DNA from: Pseudomonas taiwanensis DSM 21245
GTDB taxonomy: Bacteria > Pseudomonadota > Gammaproteobacteria > Pseudomonadales > Pseudomonadaceae
Reading direction: 5' to 3'
DNA: 64,000 bases
Assembly (NCBI RefSeq): GCF_000425785.1
Contig: NZ_KE384452.1
Location: forward strand, 1-64,000
Part shown: in pieces, positions 7,608-15,532 of the stretch
Numbering within the stretch: the first letter of the stretch is position 1
Layout: every line of letters begins with the position of its first letter
Position numbers and translations under genes: made by a program
The notes under the pieces: generated by a model
What the model was told of the DNA's origin: nothing
Databases searched by the model: none
The model's input: the letters and a program-made list of their open reading frames with translations, nothing else

Positions 7608-7663
7608 CCCCTCCCCCTACTACTCAAGCCCGCCGACATGCGCGGGCATGGAGAGCTATTGCC

Positions 7664-8215
7664 ATGATCATCGACGACGTGATGACGGACAAAATCACCC
7701 TTCACGGACTGGGCTTCGTACAGGTCCAGCTGCAGGGCGAGCAGCGCCTGCACGTTTGGCACCCCGAGCTGCCCCGCCGCAGTTGCTTCGAGCACTCGGC
7801 TATCCACGACCACAGGTTCAATTTCGTATCTCGGATCTTGGTCGGCCAACAGATAAATCACTGCTACGACATGCGCCGGCTGGATGACGGTGAATTCGTT
7901 CTGTATTTGCATGAAGGTCAGCGCCAGGCCGGCGGCGGGCGCCCTTGGACACCAGATGGCCGCGCCAACATGGTGCACCACTCGACTTGCACGATTGCAG
8001 CCGGCGACGTGTACACCACCAGGGCCTACGAGTACCACCGGACCGAGCCAGGCGGTGACGGCCGAGTTGCCACCATCATGCAGAAGCGCGGCGAGTACCC
8101 CGCCGGCGCCCACTCAACCTGCCGTTACGGCGTCCAGCCGGACACAGACTTCGATCGCTACCAATGGCCCGCCGCCCGACTCTGGGAAGTCGTGCGCGAC
8201 GTGCTGCTGGCCTGA
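7664..8215 (+). CDS. Cupin-like phage protein, 183 aa
   Basis: The start at 7664 is the ATG beginning MIIDDVMTDK. An upstream extension is not supported. Histidine-rich with IHDHRF (residues ~47-52), then VYTTRAYEYHRTEPG, where the spacing of HxH and a later H fits a metal-binding double-stranded beta-helix (cupin, cysteine-dioxygenase-like). C-terminal half RVATIMQKRGEY. No enzyme activity can be named. An oxygenase or sensor role would be a guess. Confidence 0.5.
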   Translation: MIIDDVMTDKITLHGLGFVQVQLQGEQRLHVWHPELPRRSCFEHSAIHDHRFNFVSRILVGQQINHCYDMRRLDDGEFVLYLHEGQRQAGGGRPWTPDGRANMVHHSTCTIAAGDVYTTRAYEYHRTEPGGDGRVATIMQKRGEYPAGAHSTCRYGVQPDTDFDRYQWPAARLWEVVRDVLLA

Positions 8216-8252
8216 CCACCAACCTGCCGCCACCGGCGGCGTGGAGACCATC

Positions 8253-8597
8253 ATGCAAGACGAAGAACGCCAGCCGGTGGCCTATGTATCCGACAAGGTC
8301 CCGGAGGAGAAAATGGCCGAGCTTGTCGGCACGACCAAGCGGGCCTTGGAAGGCAAGCGAAGCCGCGGAGTGATCCCCGAGGGGGTCTGGAAGAAGATCG
8401 ACGGCCGGATTTTTTACAGCATCAGGAGATACGAAGCGTGGCTGGAAGGAAGCTGGGGCTACCCACTGGAGTCGAATTCATCGGTAAGTCAATCCGGATC
8501 CGTTTTACTTGGAACGGTGAGCGTCGGTCCGAAACTCTCGCGTATCCCCAAACCGCCAAGGGGATCAAAGCGGCAGCCGATCTACGCGCTCAAGTAG
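8253..8597 (+). CDS. Excisionase-like protein
   Basis: 114 aa. Residues ~10-60 (MAELVGTTKRALEGKRSRG, then GVWKKIDGRIFYSIRRYE) match phage excisionases: a winged-helix recognition helix, a W-K-x-DGR wing and a Y-x-x-W end. It should bind arm sites and direct the integrase toward excision. The last 53 codons overlap the integrase start in another frame and are low in complexity, so the functional domain is probably the first ~65 residues. Confidence 0.7.
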   Translation: MQDEERQPVAYVSDKVPEEKMAELVGTTKRALEGKRSRGVIPEGVWKKIDGRIFYSIRRYEAWLEGSWGYPLESNSSVSQSGSVLLGTVSVGPKLSRIPKPPRGSKRQPIYALK

Positions 8598-9631
8598 TCA
8601 GCCTGGCGAAGCACGGTGTTCTGGACGAAAAACGGTATGCCGAGTTGTTTCCTGCTTCGAGCTATACGGCGCCGGCCAACGAACTGATGTTTGGCGAGTA
8701 TGCCCAAAGCTGGCTGAACAGTCTGGAGGTGGTGCACGACACCCGAGTTAACTACAAAGGTTTGATGAACAACTACTGGATGCCCCATCTGGCGACACTG
8801 CCTATCAGGGCGGTCACGCCGATGGTGCTAAGGGAGGTGGTTGCGAAGACCGAGTGGAAAAGCTCGACAGTCAAGCGCGCAGCAATCGCCCGGGTCAAGG
8901 CGATGTTTCGAGCAGCTGTGTATGACGAGGTGGTTGACAGGAACCCGGCAGCATCGATCCAGCTGCCGCTGAAGAACAAGAAACAGGTGGACCCTTTCAC
9001 GGTTGAAGAAGCGGAATCGCTGATTGAATGGATGTACGAGAATTTCTCCCGGTGCAATCAGGTGTTCGCGGCGTTCTATGAGTTCGCCTTTTACACCGGG
9101 ATGCGAACGGGGGAAATCATGGCACTGCGCTGGGATGAGATCGACTTTGAGAAGAAGACGGCTCACGTCTGCCGGATCGTGGTCGAGAAGAAGGTGGTCG
9201 AGCGGACCAAAACCAAATACACCCGCACTGTGATGTTGAATAGCCGGGCCTTGGGCGCGCTAGCCCGGGCCAGGGATATCGCGCACTACCGTTCCAAGCA
9301 AAAACGCCGGGTGTCGACCGAGTCGCCGTTCATCTTCCAGCCAGCAGGCTCGTCGCCACACATCACCGTACCCGAGACCGCCGGTAAGCACTTCAACCAG
9401 GCGGTTGAAGCGAAGGGCTTCAAGCATCGCCCCCAGTACAACTGCCGGCACACTTATGCCACGATGTGCCTCATGTCAGGGATGAATCCGGCATTCATTG
9501 CAGGGCAGCTTGGACACTCGGTGCAGGTCCTTCTTTCGACCTACGCCAAATGGCTGAATTCCGCCAACGACTGGGCCGAACTGGCGAAGCTGGAAGCGAA
9601 CATAATTGGTACAGAATTGGTACAGGATTAA
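8438..9631 (+). CDS. int: Tyrosine site-specific integrase
   Basis: 397 aa, GTG start. The N-terminal part (GVEFIGKSIRIRFTWNG) matches the arm-type DNA-binding domain (DUF3596). A SAM-like core-binding domain follows at ~80-170. The catalytic domain has TGMRTGEIMALRW (first Arg), YNCRHTYAT (second Arg-His; this subfamily has Tyr where the classic box has His), LGHS, and the nucleophilic Tyr in STYAKWL. It catalyses integration and excision of the element. It overlaps the excisionase-like gene by 160 bp and lies at the element edge, so attR is just downstream. Confidence 0.95.
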   Translation: MAGRKLGLPTGVEFIGKSIRIRFTWNGERRSETLAYPQTAKGIKAAADLRAQVVSLAKHGVLDEKRYAELFPASSYTAPANELMFGEYAQSWLNSLEVVHDTRVNYKGLMNNYWMPHLATLPIRAVTPMVLREVVAKTEWKSSTVKRAAIARVKAMFRAAVYDEVVDRNPAASIQLPLKNKKQVDPFTVEEAESLIEWMYENFSRCNQVFAAFYEFAFYTGMRTGEIMALRWDEIDFEKKTAHVCRIVVEKKVVERTKTKYTRTVMLNSRALGALARARDIAHYRSKQKRRVSTESPFIFQPAGSSPHITVPETAGKHFNQAVEAKGFKHRPQYNCRHTYATMCLMSGMNPAFIAGQLGHSVQVLLSTYAKWLNSANDWAELAKLEANIIGTELVQD

Positions 9632-9701
9632 ATTTCGTTCACTTTGCGCCCTTTAGATATAAGGCATTCGACAGCCGTTCAGCCATACTCCAAAATGCAG
9701 C

Positions 9702-9720
9702 GGTTTTTTGGGGGAAAACC
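9702..9720. other. Small hairpin between integrase and pbpG
   Basis: GGTTTT and AAAACC flank a TTGGGGG loop in the 131-bp gap after the integrase. It may be part of the attachment region or of the pbpG leader. No tRNA fragment is visible in the gap, so this element does not seem to use a tRNA gene as its site here. Confidence 0.3.
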
Positions 9721-9762
9721 CTTGCACAGCCAACGACATACCAACATTTAGTGAGCCTCAAC

Positions 9763-10689
9763 GTGAAAACATCCCTGTCCATCCTCAGCCTGATGCTGTT
9801 GCTCACAGGAACCGCGACCCTCCCGTCGACCGCTGCTGCACAACCCCCGGCCCAGGTTCAACGCGACCCTTCCAAGCTGCACCTGGCCTCTGGCAGCGCC
9901 CTGCTGATCGACCTGAACACCAACCAGGAACTGTATTCGAGCCACGCCGACCGCGTGGTACCCATTGCCTCGGTGACCAAACTGATGACGGCGATGGTGG
10001 TGCTGGATGCCAAGCTGCCCATGGATGAAATGCTCACCATGACCATCGCCAACAACCCGGAAATGAAAGGCGTCTATTCGCGTGTGCGCCTGGGCAGCCA
10101 GCTCAACCGCCGCGAAACCTTGCTGATTACCCTGATGTCGTCGGAGAACCGTGCCGCGACCACGTTGGCCAACTACTACCCAGGAGGCTACCCGGCCTTC
10201 ATCAAGGCCATGAACGCCAAGGCCCGTAGCCTGGGCATGGCGCACACCCGCTACGTCGAGCCAACGGGCCTGTCGACCCAGAACGTCTCGACCGCCCGTG
10301 ACCTGGCCAAGCTGCTGATGGCTTCACGCAAGTACCCGATGCTGAGCGAGCTGTCGACCACCCGGGAAAAGACCGTGGCGTTCCGCAAGCCCAACTACAC
10401 GTTGGGCTTTCGCAACACCGACCATCTGGTGAACAAAAGCAACTGGGACATCAAGCTGACCAAGACGGGCTTCACCAACGAGGCCGGCCATTGCCTGGTG
10501 CTGTTGACCCGGATGGACAATCGCCCAGTGGCCATGGTGATTCTCGACGCGTTCGGCAAGTACACTCACTTCGCCGATGCCAGCCGCATGCGCCAATGGC
10601 TGGAAACTGGCGCGGCCAAGCCGGCACCGGCGGTGGCCATGCAGTACAAGTCCGAGCGCCAGAACAAAGGGCGCGTGGCGGCAGACTGA
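9763..10689 (+). CDS. pbpG: D-alanyl-D-alanine endopeptidase (PBP7/8 family)
   Basis: 308 aa from the GTG at 9763 (VKTSLSILSLMLL); a second in-frame GTG at 9751 is possible. The signal peptide ends near STAAAQ. The penicillin-binding catalytic set is complete: SVTK (S-x-x-K), SEN (S-x-N) and KTG. It cleaves D-Ala-mDAP cross-links in periplasmic peptidoglycan. The integrated element ends directly upstream, so the native promoter may have been displaced or rebuilt. A good terminator follows. Confidence 0.9.
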   Translation: MKTSLSILSLMLLLTGTATLPSTAAAQPPAQVQRDPSKLHLASGSALLIDLNTNQELYSSHADRVVPIASVTKLMTAMVVLDAKLPMDEMLTMTIANNPEMKGVYSRVRLGSQLNRRETLLITLMSSENRAATTLANYYPGGYPAFIKAMNAKARSLGMAHTRYVEPTGLSTQNVSTARDLAKLLMASRKYPMLSELSTTREKTVAFRKPNYTLGFRNTDHLVNKSNWDIKLTKTGFTNEAGHCLVLLTRMDNRPVAMVILDAFGKYTHFADASRMRQWLETGAAKPAPAVAMQYKSERQNKGRVAAD

Positions 10690-10698
10690 GTATCGATT

Positions 10699-10726
10699 GG
10701 GCTGACAGCAGCAAGTCAGCCCTTTT
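10699..10726 (+). terminator. Rho-independent terminator after pbpG
   Basis: Perfect 8-bp stem GGGCTGAC/GTCAGCCC with an 8-base loop followed by TTTT, ten bases after the pbpG stop. It lies in the convergent gap with the FlxA-like gene. Confidence 0.85.
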
Positions 10727-10744
10727 CACTGCCAGCAACGCCCC

Positions 10745-11179
10745 TCAAGCCTGGGTGCTGACGATACCGCCCGCGCTGCTGCCACCGGTTTCCTGAAGCG
10801 CTTCGAGCAACTGTGCGGTGGCCCGCAGGATCTCACCATTGATCGTGGTGATGCTGGCCTGCTTGGCACTGGCCTGCGCAAGCTTGGCGCTCTCGTCCAT
10901 ATCCTTGGCCATGATCGCGGCCAGTTGCTTCTGCTGCTCGGCCAATTGCTTCTGCAAGTCCTTGATCATTTGACGCAGTTGCTTGATGGCAGCCGACTCG
11001 CCGCTGCCCTCGCCGCCCTGGGCCCCTTGCGCACCCTGCGCCTGGCCATTGCCGGTGATTTTCGACGTGTCGACCTGAGTGGTCGAGCGGTCCTCGGTTG
11101 CGGCTGTTTCGCTGCTTTGATTGGCAGCCTGGGCCTGAGCCGAAACGTTGTTGACGGTGACGGCGCTGATTCCGACCAT
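10745..11179 (-). CDS. FlxA-like coiled-coil protein
   Basis: 144 aa. The N-terminal 60 residues are polar and low-complexity (GQAQGAQGAQGGEGSGE), followed by a coiled coil with heptads (IKQLRQMIKDLQKQL, AEQQKQLAAIM) resembling the FlxA-like family. The C-terminal helix ends in a Gly/Ser tail. No signal peptide. FlxA in E. coli is part of the flagellar sigma-28 regulon, but a flagellar role is not shown here. Convergent with pbpG. Confidence 0.65.
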   Translation of the reverse strand: MVGISAVTVNNVSAQAQAANQSSETAATEDRSTTQVDTSKITGNGQAQGAQGAQGGEGSGESAAIKQLRQMIKDLQKQLAEQQKQLAAIMAKDMDESAKLAQASAKQASITTINGEILRATAQLLEALQETGGSSAGGIVSTQA

Positions 11180-11281
11180 GAGATTTCCCTGCCTTTGAAG
11201 TGGGTCCTTGGGTTGGCCTACCTATCGGCCCAGCGGCTCAGAACTTTAGGCCGGCGCGCAAACACCCTACGCCGCCTTAAG

Positions 11282-11305
11282 TAAATTCCTCCACACGTGG
11301 CTCGT
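11282..11305 (+). promoter_or_regulatory. PvdS iron-starvation box upstream of pvdA
   Basis: TAAAT, exactly 16 bases, then CGT: the spacing and sequence of the promoter recognised by the ECF sigma factor PvdS. It lies 73 bp before the pvdA ATG, so pvdA should be induced under iron limitation through Fur and PvdS. Confidence 0.75.
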
Positions 11306-11378
11306 TCCAACCCATGTACTCGCGCAGGAGCCGGAGCCCCGGCGGGCGTCCACATTCGACCATTATGGAATCGCAGCC

Positions 11379-12707
11379 ATGAGCCAGTCTTCAAACCCGG
11401 AAACAATCAAAGACCTGATAGGCGTGGGCTTCGGCCCGTCCAACCTGGCCCTGGCCATCGCCCTGGAGGAGCTCGCCCAGACCCAGGGTCACGCCCTGGA
11501 TGCCCTGTTCATCGACAAGCAGAAAGACTATCGCTGGCACGGTGAGACCCTGGCTACCCAGAGCGAGTTGCAGATCTCTTTCCTCAAGGACCTGGTGTCC
11601 CTGCGCAACCCCACCAGCCCTTACAGCTTCGTCAACTACCTGCACCAGAAGCAGCGACTGGCCGACTTCATCAACCTCGGCACCTTCTACCCCTGCCGAC
11701 TGGAGTACAACGACTACTTGCGCTGGGCTGCCGAGCATTTCGCCACTCAGGCGGCCTATGGCGAGGAAGTGCTGCGCATCGAGCCTGAAGTGAATGCCGG
11801 TCGAGTCGAACACCTGCGTCTGGTGTCTCGCGATGCACAGGGCCGCGAATACAGTCGCCGCACGCGCGCGGTGGTGGTCGGCAGTGGCGGCACGCCAAAA
11901 ATCCCGGAGAAATTCGGCGCGTTCAAGGACGATCCCCGGGTCTTCCACCACTCCCAGTACCTGAGCAGTCTGAACCAGCTGCCTTGCACCGAAGGCAAGC
12001 CGATGCGCATTGCGGTGATCGGCTCGGGCCAGAGCGCCGCCGAAGCCTTCATCGACCTCAACGACAGCTATCCGTCGGTCAAGGTCGACATGGTGCTGCG
12101 CGGTTCGGCACTCAAACCGGCCGATGACAGCCCGTTCGTCAACGAGATCTTCTCGCCGGACTACACCGACCTGGTCTACAACGAACCGGCCGACCAGCGC
12201 AGCAAACTCTTGGGCGAATACCACAACACCAACTATTCGGTGGTCGACCTCGATCTGATCGAGCGCATCTACGGCATTCTCTATCGCCAGAAGGTGTCCC
12301 ACCAGTTCCGCCACAATGTGCTGTGCCGCCGCAATGTGGAAGCCGTGGTGGCCACCCGCGAGGGCATCGAACTGACCCTGCGTGACCTGGCCACCGGCCA
12401 GCAGCAGACCCACCGCTACGATGCGGTGATCCTCGCCACTGGCTACGAGCGCCGCTCGCACCGCGACCTGCTGGCACCCTTGGCTGGCTACCTGAACGAC
12501 TTCAGCGTCGACCGCAACTACCGCGTACTGGCCAGCCCAGACCTGCAAGCCTCCGTCTACCTGCAAGGCTTCTGCGAAAACAGCCACGGCCTGAGCGACA
12601 CGTTGCTGTCGGTGCTGCCGGCCCGCGCGGCGGAAATCGGCCAGTCGCTGTACCAGGACCTGGCCCGCCAGTACGGCAGGACACACGCGGCTGCCGCCAG
12701 CGCCTGA
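11379..12707 (+). CDS. pvdA: L-ornithine N5-monooxygenase
   Basis: 442 aa, close to the 443-444 aa of P. aeruginosa PvdA. The FAD-binding motif is GVGFGPSNLALAIAL at the N terminus, the NADPH motif is IGSGQSAAE near residue 215, and the ATGY motif (VILATGYERR) is near 350. It hydroxylates L-ornithine to N5-hydroxyornithine, the precursor of the hydroxamate iron ligands of pyoverdine, in the cytoplasm. It has its own PvdS box and sits next to the fpv operon, so synthesis and iron release are together. Confidence 0.95.
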   Translation: MSQSSNPETIKDLIGVGFGPSNLALAIALEELAQTQGHALDALFIDKQKDYRWHGETLATQSELQISFLKDLVSLRNPTSPYSFVNYLHQKQRLADFINLGTFYPCRLEYNDYLRWAAEHFATQAAYGEEVLRIEPEVNAGRVEHLRLVSRDAQGREYSRRTRAVVVGSGGTPKIPEKFGAFKDDPRVFHHSQYLSSLNQLPCTEGKPMRIAVIGSGQSAAEAFIDLNDSYPSVKVDMVLRGSALKPADDSPFVNEIFSPDYTDLVYNEPADQRSKLLGEYHNTNYSVVDLDLIERIYGILYRQKVSHQFRHNVLCRRNVEAVVATREGIELTLRDLATGQQQTHRYDAVILATGYERRSHRDLLAPLAGYLNDFSVDRNYRVLASPDLQASVYLQGFCENSHGLSDTLLSVLPARAAEIGQSLYQDLARQYGRTHAAAASA

Positions 12708-12727
12708 ACCTCGCCATAGGCCTTAGC

Positions 12728-12768
12728 AGCCGGCATGTCGCCTCCGCGCGCACGCCGGCTCGTGTTTT
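12728..12768 (+). terminator. Probable terminator after pvdA
   Basis: AGCCGGC and GCCGGCT form a 7-bp stem around a 19-base loop followed by CGTGTTTT, 20 bases after the pvdA stop. The long loop makes it weaker than a standard terminator. Confidence 0.5.
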
Positions 12769-12799
12769 CTGAAACATTTGCTTGCATTTAAATCTTCAG

Positions 12800-12818
12800 G
12801 ATTTCGATTCTCATTCGT
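12800..12818 (+). promoter_or_regulatory. Fur-box-like site upstream of fpvG
   Basis: GATTTCGATTCTCATTCGT agrees with the 19-bp Fur consensus at about 11 of 19 positions by eye, concentrated in the centre. It lies 62 bp before the fpvG start. No TAAAT-N16-CGT box is present here, so the operon may answer to Fur directly or be read through from pvdA. Tentative. Confidence 0.4.
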
Positions 12819-12880
12819 CCTTATTAATGCAGCCCTTTGGTTGGGCCTGTGCTCGACCCTCCTTTTCAGAAGACCGACCG

Positions 12881-14080
12881 ATGGCCAAATCTCCCAAAAA
12901 ATCCAAGTCCAGGCTGTGGTTCCTGGTACATAGCTGGCTCGCCCTGCCGATCTGGTTCTTCGTGCTGATCGTCTGCTTTACCGGCATGCTCGCCGTGGTC
13001 AGCCAGGAAATCGTCTGGCTGGCCAACCCGGACGTGCGCGCCAGCAAGCCCGATGACGTGACTGAACGCTTGAGCTACCAGCAAGTACTCGACGCCTTGC
13101 ACAAAGCCGAGCCGGACATGGTGGTGCGCACGTTGCGCCAGCCGGACGGTGCGCACTTCGCACTCAATGCCTCGGTGGTCTTCCCGGACGGCACTAGCCC
13201 GACGCTTTACGTGAACCCCTATACCGGCGTGATCCAGGGCAAGAGCCCTGACTTCAATTTCGAGGCGTTCACCCGCGCCTTGCATGGCTGGTGGCTGGTG
13301 CCCTTCACCAATGGTTACAGCTGGGGCTGGTACCTGGTGTCGCTGCTGGGCCTGCCGATGCTGGCCTCGTTGGTGACTGGCCTTGTGGTCTACAAGAAGT
13401 TCTGGAAAGGCTTCTTCAAACCCATCCGCACCGGTCACGGCTCACGTATTTTCTGGGGTGATCTGCACCGCCTGGCCGGCGTGTGGTCGATCTGGTTCAT
13501 CGCAGTCATCTCCATCACCGGCACCTGGTTCCTGATCCAGGCCATACTTGCCGACAACCACGTCACCGTATCCACCGAACCGGTGGTGCCGGTCATTTCG
13601 CGCGAGGATGTGCCACCCACTCGCGATGGCAGCCCGGCACCGCGCATCGACCTGGACGAAGCGGCGCGCATCGCCGGCCAGGCGATCCCGGGGCTGGATA
13701 TCGATTTCATTTCACTGCCTGCCACCCACTACAGCCATATCAACCTGGGCGGGCGTGGCTGGTATCCATTGATGTACCAGACCGCGGCCATCAACCCGTA
13801 CACCCGAAACGTCGACAGCCAGTTCCTGCTGGCCGATCGTTCGGCCCTGGAGTTCGTCACCGAATCCATGCGCCCCTTGCACACCGGCGACTTCGGCGGC
13901 CTGCCGATCAAGCTGATCTGGTTCTTCTTCGGCCTGGTTCTCACCCTGATGGTATTCAGCGGCCTGCTGATCTGGACCAAACGCACCGCCCAGGCCACCG
14001 CAGCCGCCCTCAAACGCAGCGAGCGCACGCCCCGCCTACACGCTGGCCACAACGACACCACTGCCGAGGTCCATCCATGA
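12881..14080 (+). CDS. fpvG: Ferripyoverdine reductase, PepSY membrane protein
   Basis: 399 aa; start MAKSPKKSKSRLW. PepSY-associated inner-membrane protein with four clear membrane segments: LVHSWLALPIWFFVLIVCF near the start, LVSLLGLPMLASLVTGLVV, WSIWFIAVISITGTWFLI, and LIWFFFGLVLTLMVFSGLLI near the end. Paired His residues in the helices may bind heme. FpvG of P. aeruginosa reduces Fe3+ in ferripyoverdine so that the siderophore can be recycled. First gene of an eight-gene operon in the same order as PA2403-PA2410; it overlaps fpvH by ATGA. Confidence 0.92.
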   Translation: MAKSPKKSKSRLWFLVHSWLALPIWFFVLIVCFTGMLAVVSQEIVWLANPDVRASKPDDVTERLSYQQVLDALHKAEPDMVVRTLRQPDGAHFALNASVVFPDGTSPTLYVNPYTGVIQGKSPDFNFEAFTRALHGWWLVPFTNGYSWGWYLVSLLGLPMLASLVTGLVVYKKFWKGFFKPIRTGHGSRIFWGDLHRLAGVWSIWFIAVISITGTWFLIQAILADNHVTVSTEPVVPVISREDVPPTRDGSPAPRIDLDEAARIAGQAIPGLDIDFISLPATHYSHINLGGRGWYPLMYQTAAINPYTRNVDSQFLLADRSALEFVTESMRPLHTGDFGGLPIKLIWFFFGLVLTLMVFSGLLIWTKRTAQATAAALKRSERTPRLHAGHNDTTAEVHP

Positions 14081-14616
14081 GCCAGGTCCATAGGGTGCCC
14101 GTCAGCCCGCTGAAGCAGTGGTGGCTGAAGTGGCGCTTTCACCTGAACATCCTTTTGATCCTCGTACCGCTGGGCTTCATGCCCAAGTACTTCGCCGACG
14201 CCAAGCTGTTGCGTGGCGATGCCGGCCTCGGCGTCAACCCGATCAGCGCCATCCAGGTCGGCCCCTACACCGTCGACCTGGCCGAGTTGCGCAACGAGGC
14301 GCCGCGCGCCGACGGCCCCGCAGGCCACTTCAAGGCGTTCAATGCGGCCTTGTGCAAGGCGTGCATTGGGGACGTCAAGGCCATCTACCTGCGCATTGGC
14401 AAACCACGCAACCTGCGCGCCGCCGGCAGCATCTTCTTCGGCGCCCCCTACCGCATGAGTACCAATCTGCCAGTCCCTGCCCGCACCCGCCCCGACGCAC
14501 GGATCTGGATCACCCTCGAAGGCTGGGACGGCAGCATGCACCAAGGCTCCGTCGCGCTGGCCGACGCATCCCCCGCCACCGTGGCCTGGCTGAAGAAACA
14601 AGGAGGCAAACCATGA
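14077..14616 (+). CDS. fpvH: Pyoverdine iron-release accessory protein FpvH
   Basis: 179 aa. One N-terminal membrane anchor (FHLNILLILVPLGFM) then a periplasmic domain with CKAC near residue 90. By position and sequence character it matches PA2404, which with FpvG, FpvJ and FpvK forms the inner-membrane reduction complex for ferripyoverdine. Its separate biochemical role is not established. It overlaps both neighbours by four bases. Confidence 0.85.
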   Translation: MSQVHRVPVSPLKQWWLKWRFHLNILLILVPLGFMPKYFADAKLLRGDAGLGVNPISAIQVGPYTVDLAELRNEAPRADGPAGHFKAFNAALCKACIGDVKAIYLRIGKPRNLRAAGSIFFGAPYRMSTNLPVPARTRPDARIWITLEGWDGSMHQGSVALADASPATVAWLKKQGGKP

Positions 14617-14933
14617 AACATACGATCCGCAGGCTCGTCCTGCCACTGATGGCCCTTGCCGCCGGGCCAGCCTTGGCGCACAACCCGATGTGCGAATGCG
14701 AAGAGGTCGCCGGCGGCCAGATCAAATGCACTGGAGGGTTCTCCGACGGCAGCGGCGCGCCTGGCGTGACGCTGGACGTGATCGGCTACGACGAACAGGT
14801 GCTGGTCGGCGGCAAGCTCGCGCAGGACTCGACCTTGACCTTCCAACGCCCCGATGGCGAGTTCTACGTGTTGTTCGACGCCGGTCCCGGCCACGTGGTG
14901 GAAATCGACCACGCCGACATCGCCCAGCCATGA
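14613..14933 (+). CDS. fpvJ: Periplasmic accessory protein FpvJ
   Basis: 106 aa with a clear signal peptide (LVLPLMALAAGPALA) and a strong AAGGAGG ribosome binding site. The mature protein begins HNPMCECEE, a His/Cys-rich start that could bind metal, followed by a small beta domain. Position corresponds to PA2405. Likely assists the FpvG reductase complex; the detailed role is inferred from the operon. Confidence 0.85.
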   Translation: MKHTIRRLVLPLMALAAGPALAHNPMCECEEVAGGQIKCTGGFSDGSGAPGVTLDVIGYDEQVLVGGKLAQDSTLTFQRPDGEFYVLFDAGPGHVVEIDHADIAQP

Positions 14934-15514
14934 GCAAGCCCTGCATGAGTCACGCCCAGGTAGTACGCCCGGCCGGTGCCGGGTACGAAACGCTCTACGT
15001 TCTGCTCGCCAGCCTGCTGATCGTGCTGCTGGCCTCCACGGTGGTGCTGATGCGCGGTGAGCGCGAGGACGAACAGGCCATCGCCCGCCATCAGATAGAT
15101 GCCCGGCGTGACCTCACTGCCGCCGAACAGGGCATCTACACCGACCTGCGGGTGGCCTTCGACGAGATCCAACTGCTGCGCGAAGAAAACGCCGTTGCCC
15201 CGAGCGTCGACGACCTGGTCGAAGAGGGCCTACCGCCCTTCGTCGTCGATGCCGGCAGCCAAAGCCGTGGCCGCCATCACTGGCAATGGCTGCAAAGCGG
15301 CGCCTACCTGGGGCGCAGCAAAGCCCCGGAAATCGCCGGCAGCTTCCTGTTGATCCTGCCTGGCGACGCCGCCGGGCCGTCCGATGTCTGGCTACGCCGC
15401 GACAGCACTGCCCTGCTCCCGGACGACCTGGGCCAGGCGGCCTTGATCGCTGCCGGCTGGCAGCAGGTGGTTAGCCACTACGACGCCGGGGTCACCCGCG
15501 AACACCGTCACTGA
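14930..15514 (+). CDS. fpvK: Membrane-anchored accessory protein FpvK
   Basis: 194 aa. One N-terminal transmembrane helix (LYVLLASLLIVLLASTVVLM) and a periplasmic domain (AIYTDLRVAFDEIQLLREE-like segment; QSRGRHHWQW). Matches PA2406 in place. Overlaps fpvJ by ATGA; fpvC follows after 18 bp with its own GGAAT ribosome binding site. Role in the reduction complex is by analogy. Confidence 0.82.
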   Translation: MSKPCMSHAQVVRPAGAGYETLYVLLASLLIVLLASTVVLMRGEREDEQAIARHQIDARRDLTAAEQGIYTDLRVAFDEIQLLREENAVAPSVDDLVEEGLPPFVVDAGSQSRGRHHWQWLQSGAYLGRSKAPEIAGSFLLILPGDAAGPSDVWLRRDSTALLPDDLGQAALIAAGWQQVVSHYDAGVTREHRH

Positions 15515-15532
15515 ACCCAAGGAATCTCCCCC

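Larger units (their letters stand above)
1..9640. mobile_element. Prophage or integrative element, integrase-proximal arm
   Basis: A dense run of small genes, many overlapping by ATGA, ends in an excisionase-like gene and a tyrosine integrase. A DNA methyltransferase, an HNH nuclease and a NinX-like protein are typical phage early or accessory genes. The chromosomal gene pbpG begins about 130 bp after the integrase, so the right attachment site should lie in 9632-9762. The other end, and any structural or lysis genes, are left of the window, so temperate phage versus other integrative element is not decided. The right limit given is approximate. Confidence 0.8.

Noticed and set aside
12789..12820. 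PvdS box upstream of fpvG
   Set aside because: TAAAT is present but the required CGT does not occur 16-17 bases later.
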